Origin: Hyphobacterium sp. SN044
Lineage (GTDB): Bacteria; Pseudomonadota; Alphaproteobacteria; Caulobacterales; Maricaulaceae
Reading direction: 5' to 3'
Assembly: GCF_021864465.1 (NCBI RefSeq)
Contig: NZ_JAKKUV010000013.1
Coordinates: 1 to 49,208, forward strand
Length of the DNA: 49,208 nt
Shown here piece by piece: positions 26,750-35,199 of this stretch. The notes beneath the pieces were generated by a model that searched no databases, was not told where the DNA came from, and saw nothing but the letters and a program-made list of their open reading frames with translations. Both the position numbers and the translations under genes were made by a program. Positions within the stretch are counted from its first letter, which is position 1. Each line of letters opens with the position of its first letter.

Positions 26750-27724
26750 ATGACTGCGCCGCGTCACCCGTCTGCCGCACAAGGAGTGCGGAGTCTTCCC
26801 GCCGACTGGCGGGACTATCTCGCGCTGATGAAGCCGCGCGTGATGACGCTCGTCGTGTTCACGGCGTTCGCAGGCTATGTCGCCGCGCCATCAGGCATTC
26901 ATCCGGTGATGGCAGCAATCGCCATCTTCGCACTGGCCCTCGGTGCCGGGGCGGCCGGCGCGCTGAACATGGCGTATGATTCCGACATCGATGCGACGAT
27001 GCGCCGGACGCGGAAACGCCCGGTGCCGGCGGGGAAGGTCAGCCGCTCCGACGCCTACGGGATGGGCCTTGTCGGGTCCGGTCTCGCCGTCATCCTGATG
27101 GCGCTTTCGGCGAATTACATCGCCGCGGGCCTGCTGGCCTTCTCGATCTTCTTCTACGCCGTGATCTACACGATGGGTCTGAAGCGCCGCACGCCGCAGA
27201 ATATCGTGATCGGCGGCGCAGCCGGGGCATTTCCGCCGATGATCGGCTGGGCGATCGCGACCGGCGGCGTGTCGCTCGAAGCGGTCATGCTGTTCGCGAT
27301 CATCTTCCTGTGGACGCCGCCGCATTCCTGGGCGCTGGCGCTCTACAAGTCGGGCGACTACGCGGCGGCCGGCGTGCCGATGATGCCGGTCGTCAAGGGC
27401 CCGGCGCGCACGCGCCTTGAAATCTTGATCTATTCCCTGGTCCTGGTGCCGTTCGCCGCACTGCCGGTCTTCACCGGCCTCGGCGGCTGGGTGTATGCGG
27501 CTGCGGCTTTCGGCGGCGGCGCATTGTTCCTGATCCTCGCCTACCGGGTTTTCCGCTCGCGTGCGGGTGAGGCGGGTTCGGCCGAAGAGGGCGATCTCTA
27601 TGCCGTCCGCTCCGGCGACAAGGCGGCCCGCGACCTTTTTGCCTATTCCATCGGATACCTGGCGCTGCTTTTTGCTGCACTCATCGCCGAGCACGGGCTT
27701 GGCGCCTATATGGGTGTGATGTGA
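26750..27724 (+). CDS. ctaB: Protoheme IX farnesyltransferase (heme O synthase)
   Basis: A 324-residue multi-helix membrane protein that adds a farnesyl group to heme b to make heme O, precursor of heme a for the oxidase. The UbiA-superfamily motif NMAYDSDIDATMRRTRKRP matches the CtaB form, followed by YTMGLKRRTPQN and the helix containing PPMIGWAIATG. The N-terminal LMKPRVMTLVVFTAF is typical. It ends in a 1-base overlap with the next ATG. No ctaA (heme A synthase) is in the window. Confidence 0.97.
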   Translation: MTAPRHPSAAQGVRSLPADWRDYLALMKPRVMTLVVFTAFAGYVAAPSGIHPVMAAIAIFALALGAGAAGALNMAYDSDIDATMRRTRKRPVPAGKVSRSDAYGMGLVGSGLAVILMALSANYIAAGLLAFSIFFYAVIYTMGLKRRTPQNIVIGGAAGAFPPMIGWAIATGGVSLEAVMLFAIIFLWTPPHSWALALYKSGDYAAAGVPMMPVVKGPARTRLEILIYSLVLVPFAALPVFTGLGGWVYAAAAFGGGALFLILAYRVFRSRAGEAGSAEEGDLYAVRSGDKAARDLFAYSIGYLALLFAALIAEHGLGAYMGVM

Positions 27725-27963
27725 TGAGCGGTATTCCGACACCTCCCCACCAGAAGCCGACGATCTCCGACGGCAAGGTGCCCGGCCCGGACGAGCGCGG
27801 TGCGCCGCGCGAGATGACGCCGGAAGAGCGCGAGGCCTTCATCAAGGCGCGCAAGGGGCGCAACCGGGCGATCGCGCTCGGCCTGATCGCCTTCGCCGTC
27901 CTGGTCTTCGTGATCACGGCGCTGCGCCTGATGCAGAATATCGCAGCGGGGCAGGCAGGATGA
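27724..27963 (+). CDS. Small single-pass membrane protein of the cta operon
   Basis: A 79-residue protein with a polar, Pro-rich N-terminal half (TPEEREAFIKARKGRNRAIA) and one membrane helix (ALGLIAFAVLVFVITALRLM), so cytoplasmic N-terminus. Small proteins of this shape sit between ctaB and ctaG in many alphaproteobacteria and are thought to help oxidase assembly. I assign the role by position only. The ATG at 27724 overlaps the ctaB stop, and its stop overlaps the ctaG ATG by 4 bases, so it is translationally coupled to both. Confidence 0.85.
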   Translation: MSGIPTPPHQKPTISDGKVPGPDERGAPREMTPEEREAFIKARKGRNRAIALGLIAFAVLVFVITALRLMQNIAAGQAG

Positions 27964-28535
27964 ACTGGCTACCGAAGAACAAGAATACCCGCCTGATGGC
28001 GATCTGCGCGACCGTCGCGGTGTCGATGGTCGGCGCGGCCTATGCCGCGGTTCCGCTCTACGACCTGTTCTGCCGGGTCACCGGATATGGCGGCACGCCG
28101 CAGGTCCGCGTCGCGGCCGCCGACCGGGTGATCGACCGCGAGGTCACCGTCCGCTTCGATGCCAGCCGCAATGGCGGCCTGCCGTGGGAATTCCAGCCGA
28201 TCGACCGGGCGATCACCGTGAATGTCGGGGAAAGCGCGCTGGCCTATTTCCGCGCGACCAACACGTCCGACCGGCCGATCACCGGCGTCGCGACCTATAA
28301 TGTGACGCCGTTCAAGGCGGCCCCGTATTTCGTGAAGATCGAATGTTTCTGCTTCACCGAGCAGACGCTGCAGCCCGGCGAGTCGATCGAAATGCCGGTG
28401 CTGTTCTTCGTCGATCCCGAGATCGAAACCGATCGCCGGGCCGATGACATTCAAACAATCACTCTGTCCTACACGTTTTTCGAGGCAGAGAATTCCGAGC
28501 TCGCCGCGGCTTCTGGCCGCGACGCGGCACCATGA
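27960..28535 (+). CDS. ctaG: Cytochrome c oxidase assembly protein CtaG/Cox11
   Basis: A 191-residue copper chaperone that delivers copper to the CuB site of subunit I. One N-terminal membrane anchor (AICATVAVSMVGAAYAAVPLYDLFC) is followed by a periplasmic domain with the copper-binding ECFCFTEQTL motif and PVLFFVDPEI. The length is normal for the Cox11 family. The ATG overlaps the upstream small gene by 4 bases. 77 bases separate it from ctaE. Confidence 0.96.
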   Translation: MNWLPKNKNTRLMAICATVAVSMVGAAYAAVPLYDLFCRVTGYGGTPQVRVAAADRVIDREVTVRFDASRNGGLPWEFQPIDRAITVNVGESALAYFRATNTSDRPITGVATYNVTPFKAAPYFVKIECFCFTEQTLQPGESIEMPVLFFVDPEIETDRRADDIQTITLSYTFFEAENSELAAASGRDAAP

Positions 28536-28612
28536 CGTTGATCCGGGGCAAGGCCACGGGTATCAGGAGCAACTGACCGCCTGACTGGTTGGGGAATCGC
28601 AGGAGACGCGCG

Positions 28613-29464
28613 ATGGCTGGGCAAGCCGTAAAGCATGACTATCACCTCGTGAATCCGAGCCCGTGGCCGCTCGTGGGTTCATTCTTCGCCTTCGTCCTGG
28701 CGATCGGCGCGATCGTGATGATGAGGGGCCTGTCGGACGATCCGACGAATGTATTCTTTGGCGCGGGCCAGCCCTGGCTGCTCGCCATCGGCTTCGGTGG
28801 TGTGCTCTACACCATGTTCGGCTGGTGGTCGGACGTGGTGAAGGAAAGCCGCGGCGGCGACCATACGCCGGTCGTCCAGATCGGCCTGCGCTACGGCATG
28901 ATCCTGTTCATCGTGTCGGAAGTGATGTTCTTCGTCGCGTGGTTCTGGATCTTCTTCGAGGGCGCGCTGTTCCATGAAGTCCGCATGATCGAGGGCTGGG
29001 ACAGCTGGCCGGTGACTGATCCGTCGACGGGCAGCGTGATCGAAACCTTCGATCCCTGGCATCTGCCGCTGATCAACACGCTGATCCTGCTTCTGTCCGG
29101 CACGACGGTGACCTGGGCGCACCACGCGCTGATCCACGGCGACCGCAATGGCGCAAAGATGGGCCTCCTCTTCACCGTGCTGCTGGGGCTCTGCTTCACG
29201 GCGGTGCAGGTCTACGAATATTCGCACGCCACCTTCGCCTTCTCGGGCAATCTCTATGGCGCCAGCTTCTTCATGGCGACGGGCTTCCACGGGGCGCACG
29301 TCATCATCGGGACGATCTTCCTGGCGGTCTGTCTGTTCCGCCTGCTGGCGGGGCATTTCACGCCGCAGAAGCATTTCGGTCTCGAGGCTGCGGCCTGGTA
29401 CTGGCACTTCGTCGACGTGGTGTGGCTGTTCCTGTTCGCCTTCGTCTACGTGACGTTCCAGTAG
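28613..29464 (+). CDS. ctaE: Cytochrome c oxidase subunit III
   Basis: A 283-residue seven-helix subunit III of the aa3 oxidase, which stabilises the enzyme and keeps proton uptake fast. Typical segments include [51 protein letters not shown], and [18 protein letters not shown] at the end. The ATG at 28613 follows AGGAG by about 8 bases; the open frame 24 bases further upstream has no homology. DUF983 follows after 3 bases. Confidence 0.97.
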   Translation: MAGQAVKHDYHLVNPSPWPLVGSFFAFVLAIGAIVMMRGLSDDPTNVFFGAGQPWLLAIGFGGVLYTMFGWWSDVVKESRGGDHTPVVQIGLRYGMILFIVSEVMFFVAWFWIFFEGALFHEVRMIEGWDSWPVTDPSTGSVIETFDPWHLPLINTLILLLSGTTVTWAHHALIHGDRNGAKMGLLFTVLLGLCFTAVQVYEYSHATFAFSGNLYGASFFMATGFHGAHVIIGTIFLAVCLFRLLAGHFTPQKHFGLEAAAWYWHFVDVVWLFLFAFVYVTFQ

Positions 29465-29467
29465 CGC

Positions 29468-29836
29468 ATGACCCGTATCTCGCCCTTCGCCGCAGGACTG
29501 ACCGGGCGCTGCCCGCGCTGCGGCGAAGGTGAGATGTTTTCGGGCTTTCTGAAGATCGCACCGTCCTGCGACGCCTGCGGGCAGGACTTCAGCAATGCCG
29601 ATATCGGGGATGGTGCGGCGGTCTTCGTCATGTTCATCGCCGGCTTCGGCGCGGTGATCCCGGCCCTTCTGATCGACATTGCCTACCGGCCGCCGATCTG
29701 GGTGCATTTCGCCTACGGCATTCCGATCATCCTCTTCCTCAGCGTGTTTCTGCTGCGGCCGATGAAGGGTCTGCTGTTCGCCTACCAGTATCACCACAAG
29801 GCCGAAGAAGCCCGCTTCCCGCCCGGCCGCGAGTAG
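29468..29836 (+). CDS. DUF983 family membrane protein
   Basis: A 122-residue DUF983 protein. Two CxxC pairs (CPRC and CDAC) near the N-terminus suggest a small metal-binding knuckle, then two membrane helices (AAVFVMFIAGFGAVIPALLID and FAYGIPIILFLSVFLLRPMKG). DUF983 genes sit beside SURF1 and subunit III in many alphaproteobacterial oxidase operons, so a part in oxidase assembly is plausible though the function is unproven. It starts 3 bases after ctaE and ends 9 bases before the SURF1 gene. Confidence 0.9.
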   Translation: MTRISPFAAGLTGRCPRCGEGEMFSGFLKIAPSCDACGQDFSNADIGDGAAVFVMFIAGFGAVIPALLIDIAYRPPIWVHFAYGIPIILFLSVFLLRPMKGLLFAYQYHHKAEEARFPPGRE

Positions 29837-29845
29837 GCGCCTGCG

Positions 29846-30517
29846 GTGTATTTCCGCCCCTACCCCATTCTCTCCGTCCTGACCCTGCTGGGCCTCGCCG
29901 TGCTGATCTGGCTTGGCCAGTGGCAGTGGTCGCGCATGGGCGAGAAGGCCGCGCAGATCGCAGCCTATGAAGCGGTGGCAGACGCGGAGCCGGTCGCGCT
30001 CAGCGATGCGATTTGCGGGCAGCCCATGCCCGGACGGGCGGTCGAGCCGGGTGCAGGGGACGGTCCGGAAGTCCGCATCTGGGGCCGGGGCGCCGACGGG
30101 CAGGGCGGATGGCGCGGCTTCATCGCTGTCGAACTGCCCGGCTGCGTCACCAGCACGCACATCCTGCAGGAAGTTTCGTTCACCGCGTTCGCGGGAGAGG
30201 ACTCCGAGAGCGCCGGACCGGATCTGCGGTTGATGCGGGTTCCGCCCGCCGGTCTGTTCGACGCGGACAACGATCCGGAAGCGAACGAATTCTACCGCTA
30301 TGATGCAGAGCAGATGGCCGACGTCGCGGGCGTGGCCTCGCTCAGCCCCGGCTACTGGCTCGTTGCCGATCGCGGTTTGCCGGCGGAACTGGCGGAGGTC
30401 CCCCCTTCGCGTCATTTCGGCTATGCCCTGACCTGGTTCGGACTGGCGCTGGTGCTGGTCGCTGTATTTCTGGCATTTCATGCTGCCCAGGGACGGTTCG
30501 GCTTCACCCGGCGTTAG
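29846..30517 (+). CDS. SURF1 family protein
   Basis: A 223-residue SURF1-like protein, which helps insert heme a during assembly of subunit I. An N-terminal helix (PILSVLTLLGLAVLIWLGQWQW) and a C-terminal helix (HFGYALTWFGLALVLVAVFLAF) flank a periplasmic middle part, the typical SURF1 hairpin topology. The start is GTG at 29846. The middle region is divergent from better-known SURF1 proteins but the ends are clear. It closes the compact oxidase block; a 6-bp hairpin (30548-30562) lies in the following gap. Confidence 0.9.
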   Translation: MYFRPYPILSVLTLLGLAVLIWLGQWQWSRMGEKAAQIAAYEAVADAEPVALSDAICGQPMPGRAVEPGAGDGPEVRIWGRGADGQGGWRGFIAVELPGCVTSTHILQEVSFTAFAGEDSESAGPDLRLMRVPPAGLFDADNDPEANEFYRYDAEQMADVAGVASLSPGYWLVADRGLPAELAEVPPSRHFGYALTWFGLALVLVAVFLAFHAAQGRFGFTRR

Positions 30518-30581
30518 GCGGTTTGTGCTAGCGTTTCACTCCCCTTGGCGTCCATCGGACGCGTGACAGCATTGAAGACCG

Positions 30582-31160
30582 ATGGCGCTCTGGCGAGACG
30601 ATACCCCCGAGACCGAACTGAGTGACCGCGCGATCGTGCTGCGTCCGCCGCGGATCGACGACTATGATTCCTGGGCGAAGCTGCGTTCGGCGAGCCGCGA
30701 CCACACCAGCCCGTGGGAGCCATTGTGGGCACCCGACGAGCTGACGCGCGCGGCCTACAAGCGGCGCATGCGGCACTACGAGACCTGCTGGTCCGACGGC
30801 AGCGGCTACCCCTTCTTCGTCTTCCGGAAGAAGGACAAGGTGCTGATCGGGGCGTGCAATCTGAACAATGTCCGGCGCGGCGTGCTGCAGGCGGCCGATA
30901 TCGGCTACTGGATCGGCCGGCCCTATATCCGCCGCGGCTATGCCCGCGCAGCGGTCCGGCTGATCTGCGGTTTTGCCTTCGACACGGCGGGTCTGCACCG
31001 GGTGGAAGCGGCCTGCCGGCTGGAGAATGACGCGTCGCGTTCGCTTCTGCTGTCGCTTGGCTTCCAACCCGAAGGCATTGCGCGCCAGTATCTGCGCATT
31101 GCCGGCGAATGGCGCGACCATGACAAGTTTGCCCTGCTTGCGAGCGACCCGAGGCCATGA
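30582..31160 (+). CDS. RimJ/RimL-type GNAT N-acetyltransferase
   Basis: A 192-residue GNAT of the RimJ/RimL type, which acetylates the N-terminal residue of ribosomal proteins in E. coli. The acetyl-CoA loop is RRGYA at 117-121, and the C-terminal ENDASRSLLLSLGF is the RimJ/RimL signature. The start of the domain, AIVLRPPRIDDYDSW, is also typical. Which protein is acetylated is unknown. It overlaps the EAL gene by 4 bases (ATGA), so the two are co-translated. Confidence 0.9.
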   Translation: MALWRDDTPETELSDRAIVLRPPRIDDYDSWAKLRSASRDHTSPWEPLWAPDELTRAAYKRRMRHYETCWSDGSGYPFFVFRKKDKVLIGACNLNNVRRGVLQAADIGYWIGRPYIRRGYARAAVRLICGFAFDTAGLHRVEAACRLENDASRSLLLSLGFQPEGIARQYLRIAGEWRDHDKFALLASDPRP

Positions 31161-32284
31161 CGCCTGACGACTACGCCAAGAGCCTTGATGCCGCCCACGC
31201 GGTGATGTTCCGCGCGGACTTTGAATCGGTGCGGTTTGCGGGGGATCTCAACCGGTTCGGGCTGGCGGCCGACCAATACGACTTGGCCGACTTCTTTACG
31301 CGGATCGCCCCGACCGACCGAGCCGCAGTGGAGCGAGGCTTCTTCGACCATGCCATCGATGTGCGTGTCCGGCTGATCGGGGATGATAGCGGGGTGCGCT
31401 ATGTCCGCCTGATCGGACGTCGGCGCGACAGCGGGGCGTTCCGCGGCCTGATGTTTCCCGCCGGTGCCGCGAGTGCCGGGGCGAAGGGCCGGATCGACGA
31501 CGAAACCTCTCTGGCGCGGGGCGTCGAAAAGGGCGAGGTGGTCGCCTACTACCAGCCGATCGTCGCGCTGGAGACGGGCCGAGTGGCCGGTTTCGAGGCA
31601 CTGGCACGATGGGTGTGTCCGGGGCGCGGCGTTCTCAGCCCCGACGATTTCCTGGACCTCGCCGAGGACATGAAGCTGATCGGCGCGATCGGCGACCAGG
31701 TGCGGGCGTTCGCGGCGCGCGACCTGGCGGCCTGGCGGACGGCGGCCCCGGCCGCCCCGCTCTTCGTGGCGGCCAATGCAACGGTCAGCGAGCTGGTCTC
31801 GCCGGGCTTTGCGCAGCGTCTCGCCGACGAGGTCAGTGCGGCGGGCCTGCGTGCGGGCAGTTTCAAGCTGGAAATCAACGAGACCGAAATCATGCGCGAC
31901 CCGGAGCGGGCCGAGGGCGTGATCCGCGATCTGAAATCCGCAGGGATCGCGATGGCACTCGACGATTTCGGGACGGGCTATTCCTCGCTGGCCCGGCTCG
32001 ACCGGTTCAATTTCGACACCGTCAAGATCGACCGTTACTTCGTGCGCGCGCTGGCGATGGGTGAGAACGCGGCGAAGGTGGTCGAATCGGTGCTGCAGCT
32101 TGCCCGGCATTTCGGCATGACCGTCGTGGCCGAAGGCGTAGAAAGCGAAGACGTGGCCGAGAAACTCTCAGAACTCGGCTGCGATTACGTGCAGGGCTTC
32201 CGCTACTCCGGCGCGATGGAACCCGATACGGCAGCCGACGCGGCGCTCAACGGCGTCAAGGGCCGGTTCCTGAGGGCGGTTTAA
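31157..32284 (+). CDS. PAS-EAL cyclic-di-GMP phosphodiesterase
   Basis: A 375-residue protein. Residues 10-105 look like a PAS fold (PTDRAAVERGFF then VRYVRLIGRRRDSG), and residues 118-360 form an EAL domain that hydrolyses c-di-GMP. The catalytic set is complete by comparison with RocR: Glu147 (EAL), Asn207, Glu239, Asp269-Asp270, Lys290, Glu326 and Gln346, with spacings that agree with RocR from Glu239 on. Loop 6 reads DDFGTGYSS. No GGDEF domain. It is probably an active phosphodiesterase that responds to a signal through its PAS part. It overlaps rimJ-like by 4 bases. Confidence 0.9.
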   Translation: MTPDDYAKSLDAAHAVMFRADFESVRFAGDLNRFGLAADQYDLADFFTRIAPTDRAAVERGFFDHAIDVRVRLIGDDSGVRYVRLIGRRRDSGAFRGLMFPAGAASAGAKGRIDDETSLARGVEKGEVVAYYQPIVALETGRVAGFEALARWVCPGRGVLSPDDFLDLAEDMKLIGAIGDQVRAFAARDLAAWRTAAPAAPLFVAANATVSELVSPGFAQRLADEVSAAGLRAGSFKLEINETEIMRDPERAEGVIRDLKSAGIAMALDDFGTGYSSLARLDRFNFDTVKIDRYFVRALAMGENAAKVVESVLQLARHFGMTVVAEGVESEDVAEKLSELGCDYVQGFRYSGAMEPDTAADAALNGVKGRFLRAV

Positions 32285-32296
32285 CCGACCTGAATC

Positions 32297-32515
32297 TTCC
32301 CTCCCCCTGAAGGGGAGCGGGGTGGGGTGAACCCTCAAGACCAAGACGACGTTTCCCGGACGCGCAGCGCGATCCGGGATCCAGACCGGACTCCGGTCTT
32401 CGCGTTCCGCGAAACCGGGGAGCGACGGGATTGCTATATTGAACTTCAGGCTTCCCCGCCGAAGCGGAAATCCGAAACCGCGTAAGAGCTTCAGGTCCCC
32501 ATTTTCATGGGGACC
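32297..32515. repeat. Palindrome-rich intergenic patch
   Basis: This gap after the EAL gene (32285-32536) has no gene but several hairpins. CTCCCC/GGGGAG (32301-32317) followed by CGGGGTGGGGTG is a half-copy of the rsmE element. TCCCGGA/TCCGGGA (32354-32379), AGACCGG/CCGGTCT (32383-32399) and TTCGCG/CGCGAA (32399-32413) follow. The last, GGTCCCCAT/ATGGGGACC (32494-32515) with a TTTC loop, lies 22 bases beyond the yqgE stop and probably ends its leftward transcript. Confidence 0.75.
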
Positions 32516-32536
32516 CCGTGACTGATCCATAGAGAT

Positions 32537-33103
32537 TCACGCGTGCCCCGACTGGCCGGTCAGGTGTTGCGGGTCGACGCCAAGCGATTTCAGCGCGCGT
32601 TCCCACTTGTCTGAAAAGCTTTCGTCGAACAGCAAGGTCTCGTCCGCGTCAGCGACCAGCCAGGCATTCGCCTGCAGCTCGTCGTCAAGCTGGCCCGCAC
32701 CCCAACCGGCATAGCCGAGCGCGAGGACGGCGCGGCGCGGCGGATGTTCGGACGCCATCGCATCGAGCACTTCCTTGGTCGCGGTGAGGGCGAAGCCGTC
32801 ACCGACCTTCAGCGTAGCATCGTCGTTGCCGAACTCGCCTGTATGCAGGACGAAGCCGCGATCACGGTCGACCGGGCCGCCATCGAGCACGGCGCGGTCG
32901 GGGACGCGAATCGCACCTTCCACGCCCAGCTGCTCCAGGAGGATCGGCAGGCGCAGATCGCGCATCGGCTTGTTCAGCGTGATTCCCATCGCGTGCTCGT
33001 CACTGTGATCGACGACATAGATCACGGCGCGATCGAAACGCGGATCGCCGATCGCCGGCGAGGCGATGAGGATTTTTCCGGTCATGTAGCCGTCGGCAGG
33101 CAT
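32537..33103 (-). CDS. YqgE/AlgH family protein
   Basis: A 188-residue YqgE/AlgH (UPF0301) family protein. MTGKILIASPAIGDPRFDRAVIYVVDHSDEHAMGITLNKP is the defining start of the domain, shown here only in part: ILIASPAIGDPRF and GITLNKP. The middle VLDGGPVDRDRGFVLH and the later LALGYAGWGAGQLDDEL complete the signature. Its biochemical role is poorly defined; AlgH was linked to alginate control in Pseudomonas. It is divergent from the peroxiredoxin gene, with 131 bases between. Confidence 0.93.
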   Translation of the reverse strand: MPADGYMTGKILIASPAIGDPRFDRAVIYVVDHSDEHAMGITLNKPMRDLRLPILLEQLGVEGAIRVPDRAVLDGGPVDRDRGFVLHTGEFGNDDATLKVGDGFALTATKEVLDAMASEHPPRRAVLALGYAGWGAGQLDDELQANAWLVADADETLLFDESFSDKWERALKSLGVDPQHLTGQSGHA

Positions 33104-33234
33104 GGGCGTGATCCGATCTTTCGGATATCAATCATGCCGCCAAGCATGGGGACACGTCCAGATCGCTTCCCGCTTTCCTCATGTCCGGCAACAGGGTCTA
33201 ATCCCTCCAACACATCGATAAACGGAGCCAATCC

Positions 33235-33717
33235 ATGACGATTTCCACCGGCGACCGCCTTCCCGACGCCACCTTCACCGTGATGACGTCCGACGGTCCG
33301 ACCAAGATGACGACGCAGGATGTTTTCGGCGGCAAGACGGTGGCCCTGTTCGCCGTTCCGGGGGCCTTCACCCCGACCTGCTCTGCCAAACACCTGCCGG
33401 GCTATGTCGAAAAGGCCGCCGAGCTGCGCGCCAAGGGCGTCGACGCCATTGCCTGTACCTCGGTCAACGACGTGTTCGTGATGGGCGCGTGGGGCAAGGA
33501 CCAGGGTGTCGGTGACGACGTGATCATGCTGGCCGACGGCAATGGTGACTTCGCAGCGGCCACCGGCCTTGAGATGGACGGATCCGGCTTCGGCATGGGC
33601 AAGCGTTCCAAGCGCTATTCGATGATCGTCAAGGACGGCGTCGTCACCGAGCTCAACATCGAAGAACCGGGCGACTTCAAGGTCAGCTCGGCGGACTTCA
33701 TGCTCGGCCAGCTCTAG
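33235..33717 (+). CDS. Peroxiredoxin, Prx5 type
   Basis: A 160-residue thiol peroxidase of the Prx5 class that reduces hydrogen peroxide and alkyl peroxides in the cytoplasm. The peroxidatic Cys49 lies in the active-site loop PGAFTPTCSAKHLPG, and the family's SVNDVFVMGAW is present. A further cysteine occurs in IACTSVND. The ATG at 33235 follows CGGAG by about 8 bases. Near-neighbour rnhA and ispH recall the conserved alphaproteobacterial ispH-thrB-rnhA-peroxiredoxin group. The SPFH gene follows after 27 bases. Confidence 0.95.
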   Translation: MTISTGDRLPDATFTVMTSDGPTKMTTQDVFGGKTVALFAVPGAFTPTCSAKHLPGYVEKAAELRAKGVDAIACTSVNDVFVMGAWGKDQGVGDDVIMLADGNGDFAAATGLEMDGSGFGMGKRSKRYSMIVKDGVVTELNIEEPGDFKVSSADFMLGQL

Positions 33718-33744
33718 GCCGGCATATCAGAGGAGGGACAGGAT

Positions 33745-34728
33745 ATGGGTGGCTTTATCGTCGTCGGGATCATTGTCGTCCTGGCATTCCTGATCGTCGC
33801 CGGGACGATCAAGGTCGTGCCCCAAGGCATGGAATTCACGGTGGAACGGTTCGGCCGCTTCACCCGCCGGCTGACGCCGGGCCTCCATATCCTGATGCCC
33901 TTCATGGATTCGGTCCGCTACAAGATCAACATGCGCGAGCGCGTGCTCGACGTGCCGAAACAGGAAGTCATCACGCGCGACAACGCGATGGTTTCGGTCG
34001 ACGCGGTGGTCTTCATCCAGGTGATGGACGCCGCCCGCGCGGCGTATGAAGTCGACAATCTCGACTTCGCCATCATCAATCTCGCCATGACCAATGTGCG
34101 GACCGTGGTCGGCTCGATGGACCTCGACCAGGTGCTGTCGAACCGCGACGACATCAATGCCCGCCTCCTGTCCGTGATCGACGCGGCGACCAATCCCTGG
34201 GGCGTGAAAGTGACCCGTATCGAGATCCGCGACCTGTCGCCGCCGCCTGACATCACCGAGGCGATGGCCCGGCAGATGAAGGCCGAGCGACTGAAGCGCG
34301 CGGAAATCCTCGAGGCGGAGGGCCAGAAGCAGTCGCAGATCCTGAAGGCCGAGGGCGAAAAGCAGTCCCAGATCCTTGAGGCGGAAGGCCGCCGTGAGGC
34401 CGCCTTCCGGGACGCCGAGGCCCGCGAACGCGAAGCCGAAGCCGAAGCGAAGGCGACCGACATGGTGTCGAAGTCGATCGCGGAAGGCGACATGAATGCG
34501 ATCAACTACTTCCTCGGCCTGAAATACGTCGAAGCCTTCGGCAAGCTGGCCGAAAGCAACCAGCAGCGCACGGTGATCGTGCCGGCCGATTTCGCCAACC
34601 TGACCGGCATGGTCGCGGGCCTGAAGGCGCTGGTGGAGGACAATGGCGGGACGGGCGGTACCGGGGGCGGCGGAGCCGCGCCGAGCGCAGGCGGCGGCCG
34701 CAAGCCGGCCCCGTGGGGCAAGGAGTAA
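33745..34728 (+). CDS. SPFH (stomatin/prohibitin) membrane protein
   Basis: A 327-residue SPFH-domain protein of the QmcA/stomatin type. An N-terminal helix (FIVVGIIVVLAFLIVAGTIK) anchors it, followed by VVPQGMEFTVERFGRF and the band-7 domain to about residue 180. A coiled region then holds an 11-residue repeat: ILEAEGQKQSQ (188-198), ILKAEGEKQSQ (199-209), ILEAEGRREAA (210-220). A Gly/Ala-rich tail ends the protein. SPFH proteins oligomerise at lipid microdomains and work with NfeD-like partners; the nfeD gene follows 6 bases later. Confidence 0.93.
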   Translation: MGGFIVVGIIVVLAFLIVAGTIKVVPQGMEFTVERFGRFTRRLTPGLHILMPFMDSVRYKINMRERVLDVPKQEVITRDNAMVSVDAVVFIQVMDAARAAYEVDNLDFAIINLAMTNVRTVVGSMDLDQVLSNRDDINARLLSVIDAATNPWGVKVTRIEIRDLSPPPDITEAMARQMKAERLKRAEILEAEGQKQSQILKAEGEKQSQILEAEGRREAAFRDAEAREREAEAEAKATDMVSKSIAEGDMNAINYFLGLKYVEAFGKLAESNQQRTVIVPADFANLTGMVAGLKALVEDNGGTGGTGGGGAAPSAGGGRKPAPWGKE

Positions 34729-34734
34729 ACCGTC

Positions 34735-35196
34735 ATGGATGCTGTCATCGCCTTTCTCGAAGGCCTGAATCTCTGGTGGTGGCTCGGCCTCGCCGGCCTG
34801 TTCCTGATCGGCGAACTGGTCACCAACACGACCTACCTCCTGTGGCCCGCGGCTGCGGCCTTGCTCGTGGGCCTGTTGACGCTGATGTTCCCGGGGCTCG
34901 GCTGGCCGTGGCAGTTCGTGATCTTCGCCGTGGCGTCGATGATCTTCCTGTGGGCCGGGGACCGCTGGGTCCGTCCGCGCCTCAAGGCCGGCAGCGACAG
35001 CGGGCTGAACACGCGCGCGACCTATCTTGTCGGCCAGCGCGTCACGGTCGTTTCGACCTCCGGCGCGACCGGCCGGGTTCGCGCCGGCGATACCGAATGG
35101 TCGGCGGAAAGCATTGACGGCAGCGCGCTGGAAGTCGGCCAGTCGGTGACGGTCTCGGAACTGCGTGGCACCACGCTGGTGGTTCAGCCCGGCTGA
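34735..35196 (+). CDS. NfeD-like membrane protein
   Basis: A 153-residue short NfeD (NfeD1b-type) protein with three hydrophobic segments (LWWWLGLAGLFLIGELVTN, LLWPAAAALLVGLLTLMFPG, WQFVIFAVASMIFLWAG) and a C-terminal OB-fold-like part (VGQRVTVVST...VTVSELRGTTLVVQ). There is no serine protease domain. NfeD genes are paired with SPFH genes across bacteria, and the 6-base gap here indicates co-translation. They are thought to form one membrane complex. Confidence 0.93.
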   Translation: MDAVIAFLEGLNLWWWLGLAGLFLIGELVTNTTYLLWPAAAALLVGLLTLMFPGLGWPWQFVIFAVASMIFLWAGDRWVRPRLKAGSDSGLNTRATYLVGQRVTVVSTSGATGRVRAGDTEWSAESIDGSALEVGQSVTVSELRGTTLVVQPG

Positions 35197-35199
35197 GCG

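Noticed and set aside
28679-30481. 600-residue leftward open frame antisense to ctaE, DUF983 and SURF1
   Set aside because: Composition is rich in Arg, His, Asp and Gln without domains, typical of the antisense frame of a GC-rich gene; the rightward genes are clear.
30548-30562. Terminator between SURF1 and rimJ-like
   Set aside because: The 6-bp hairpin GCGTCC/GGACGC is not followed by a U-tract, so I do not call it a terminator.
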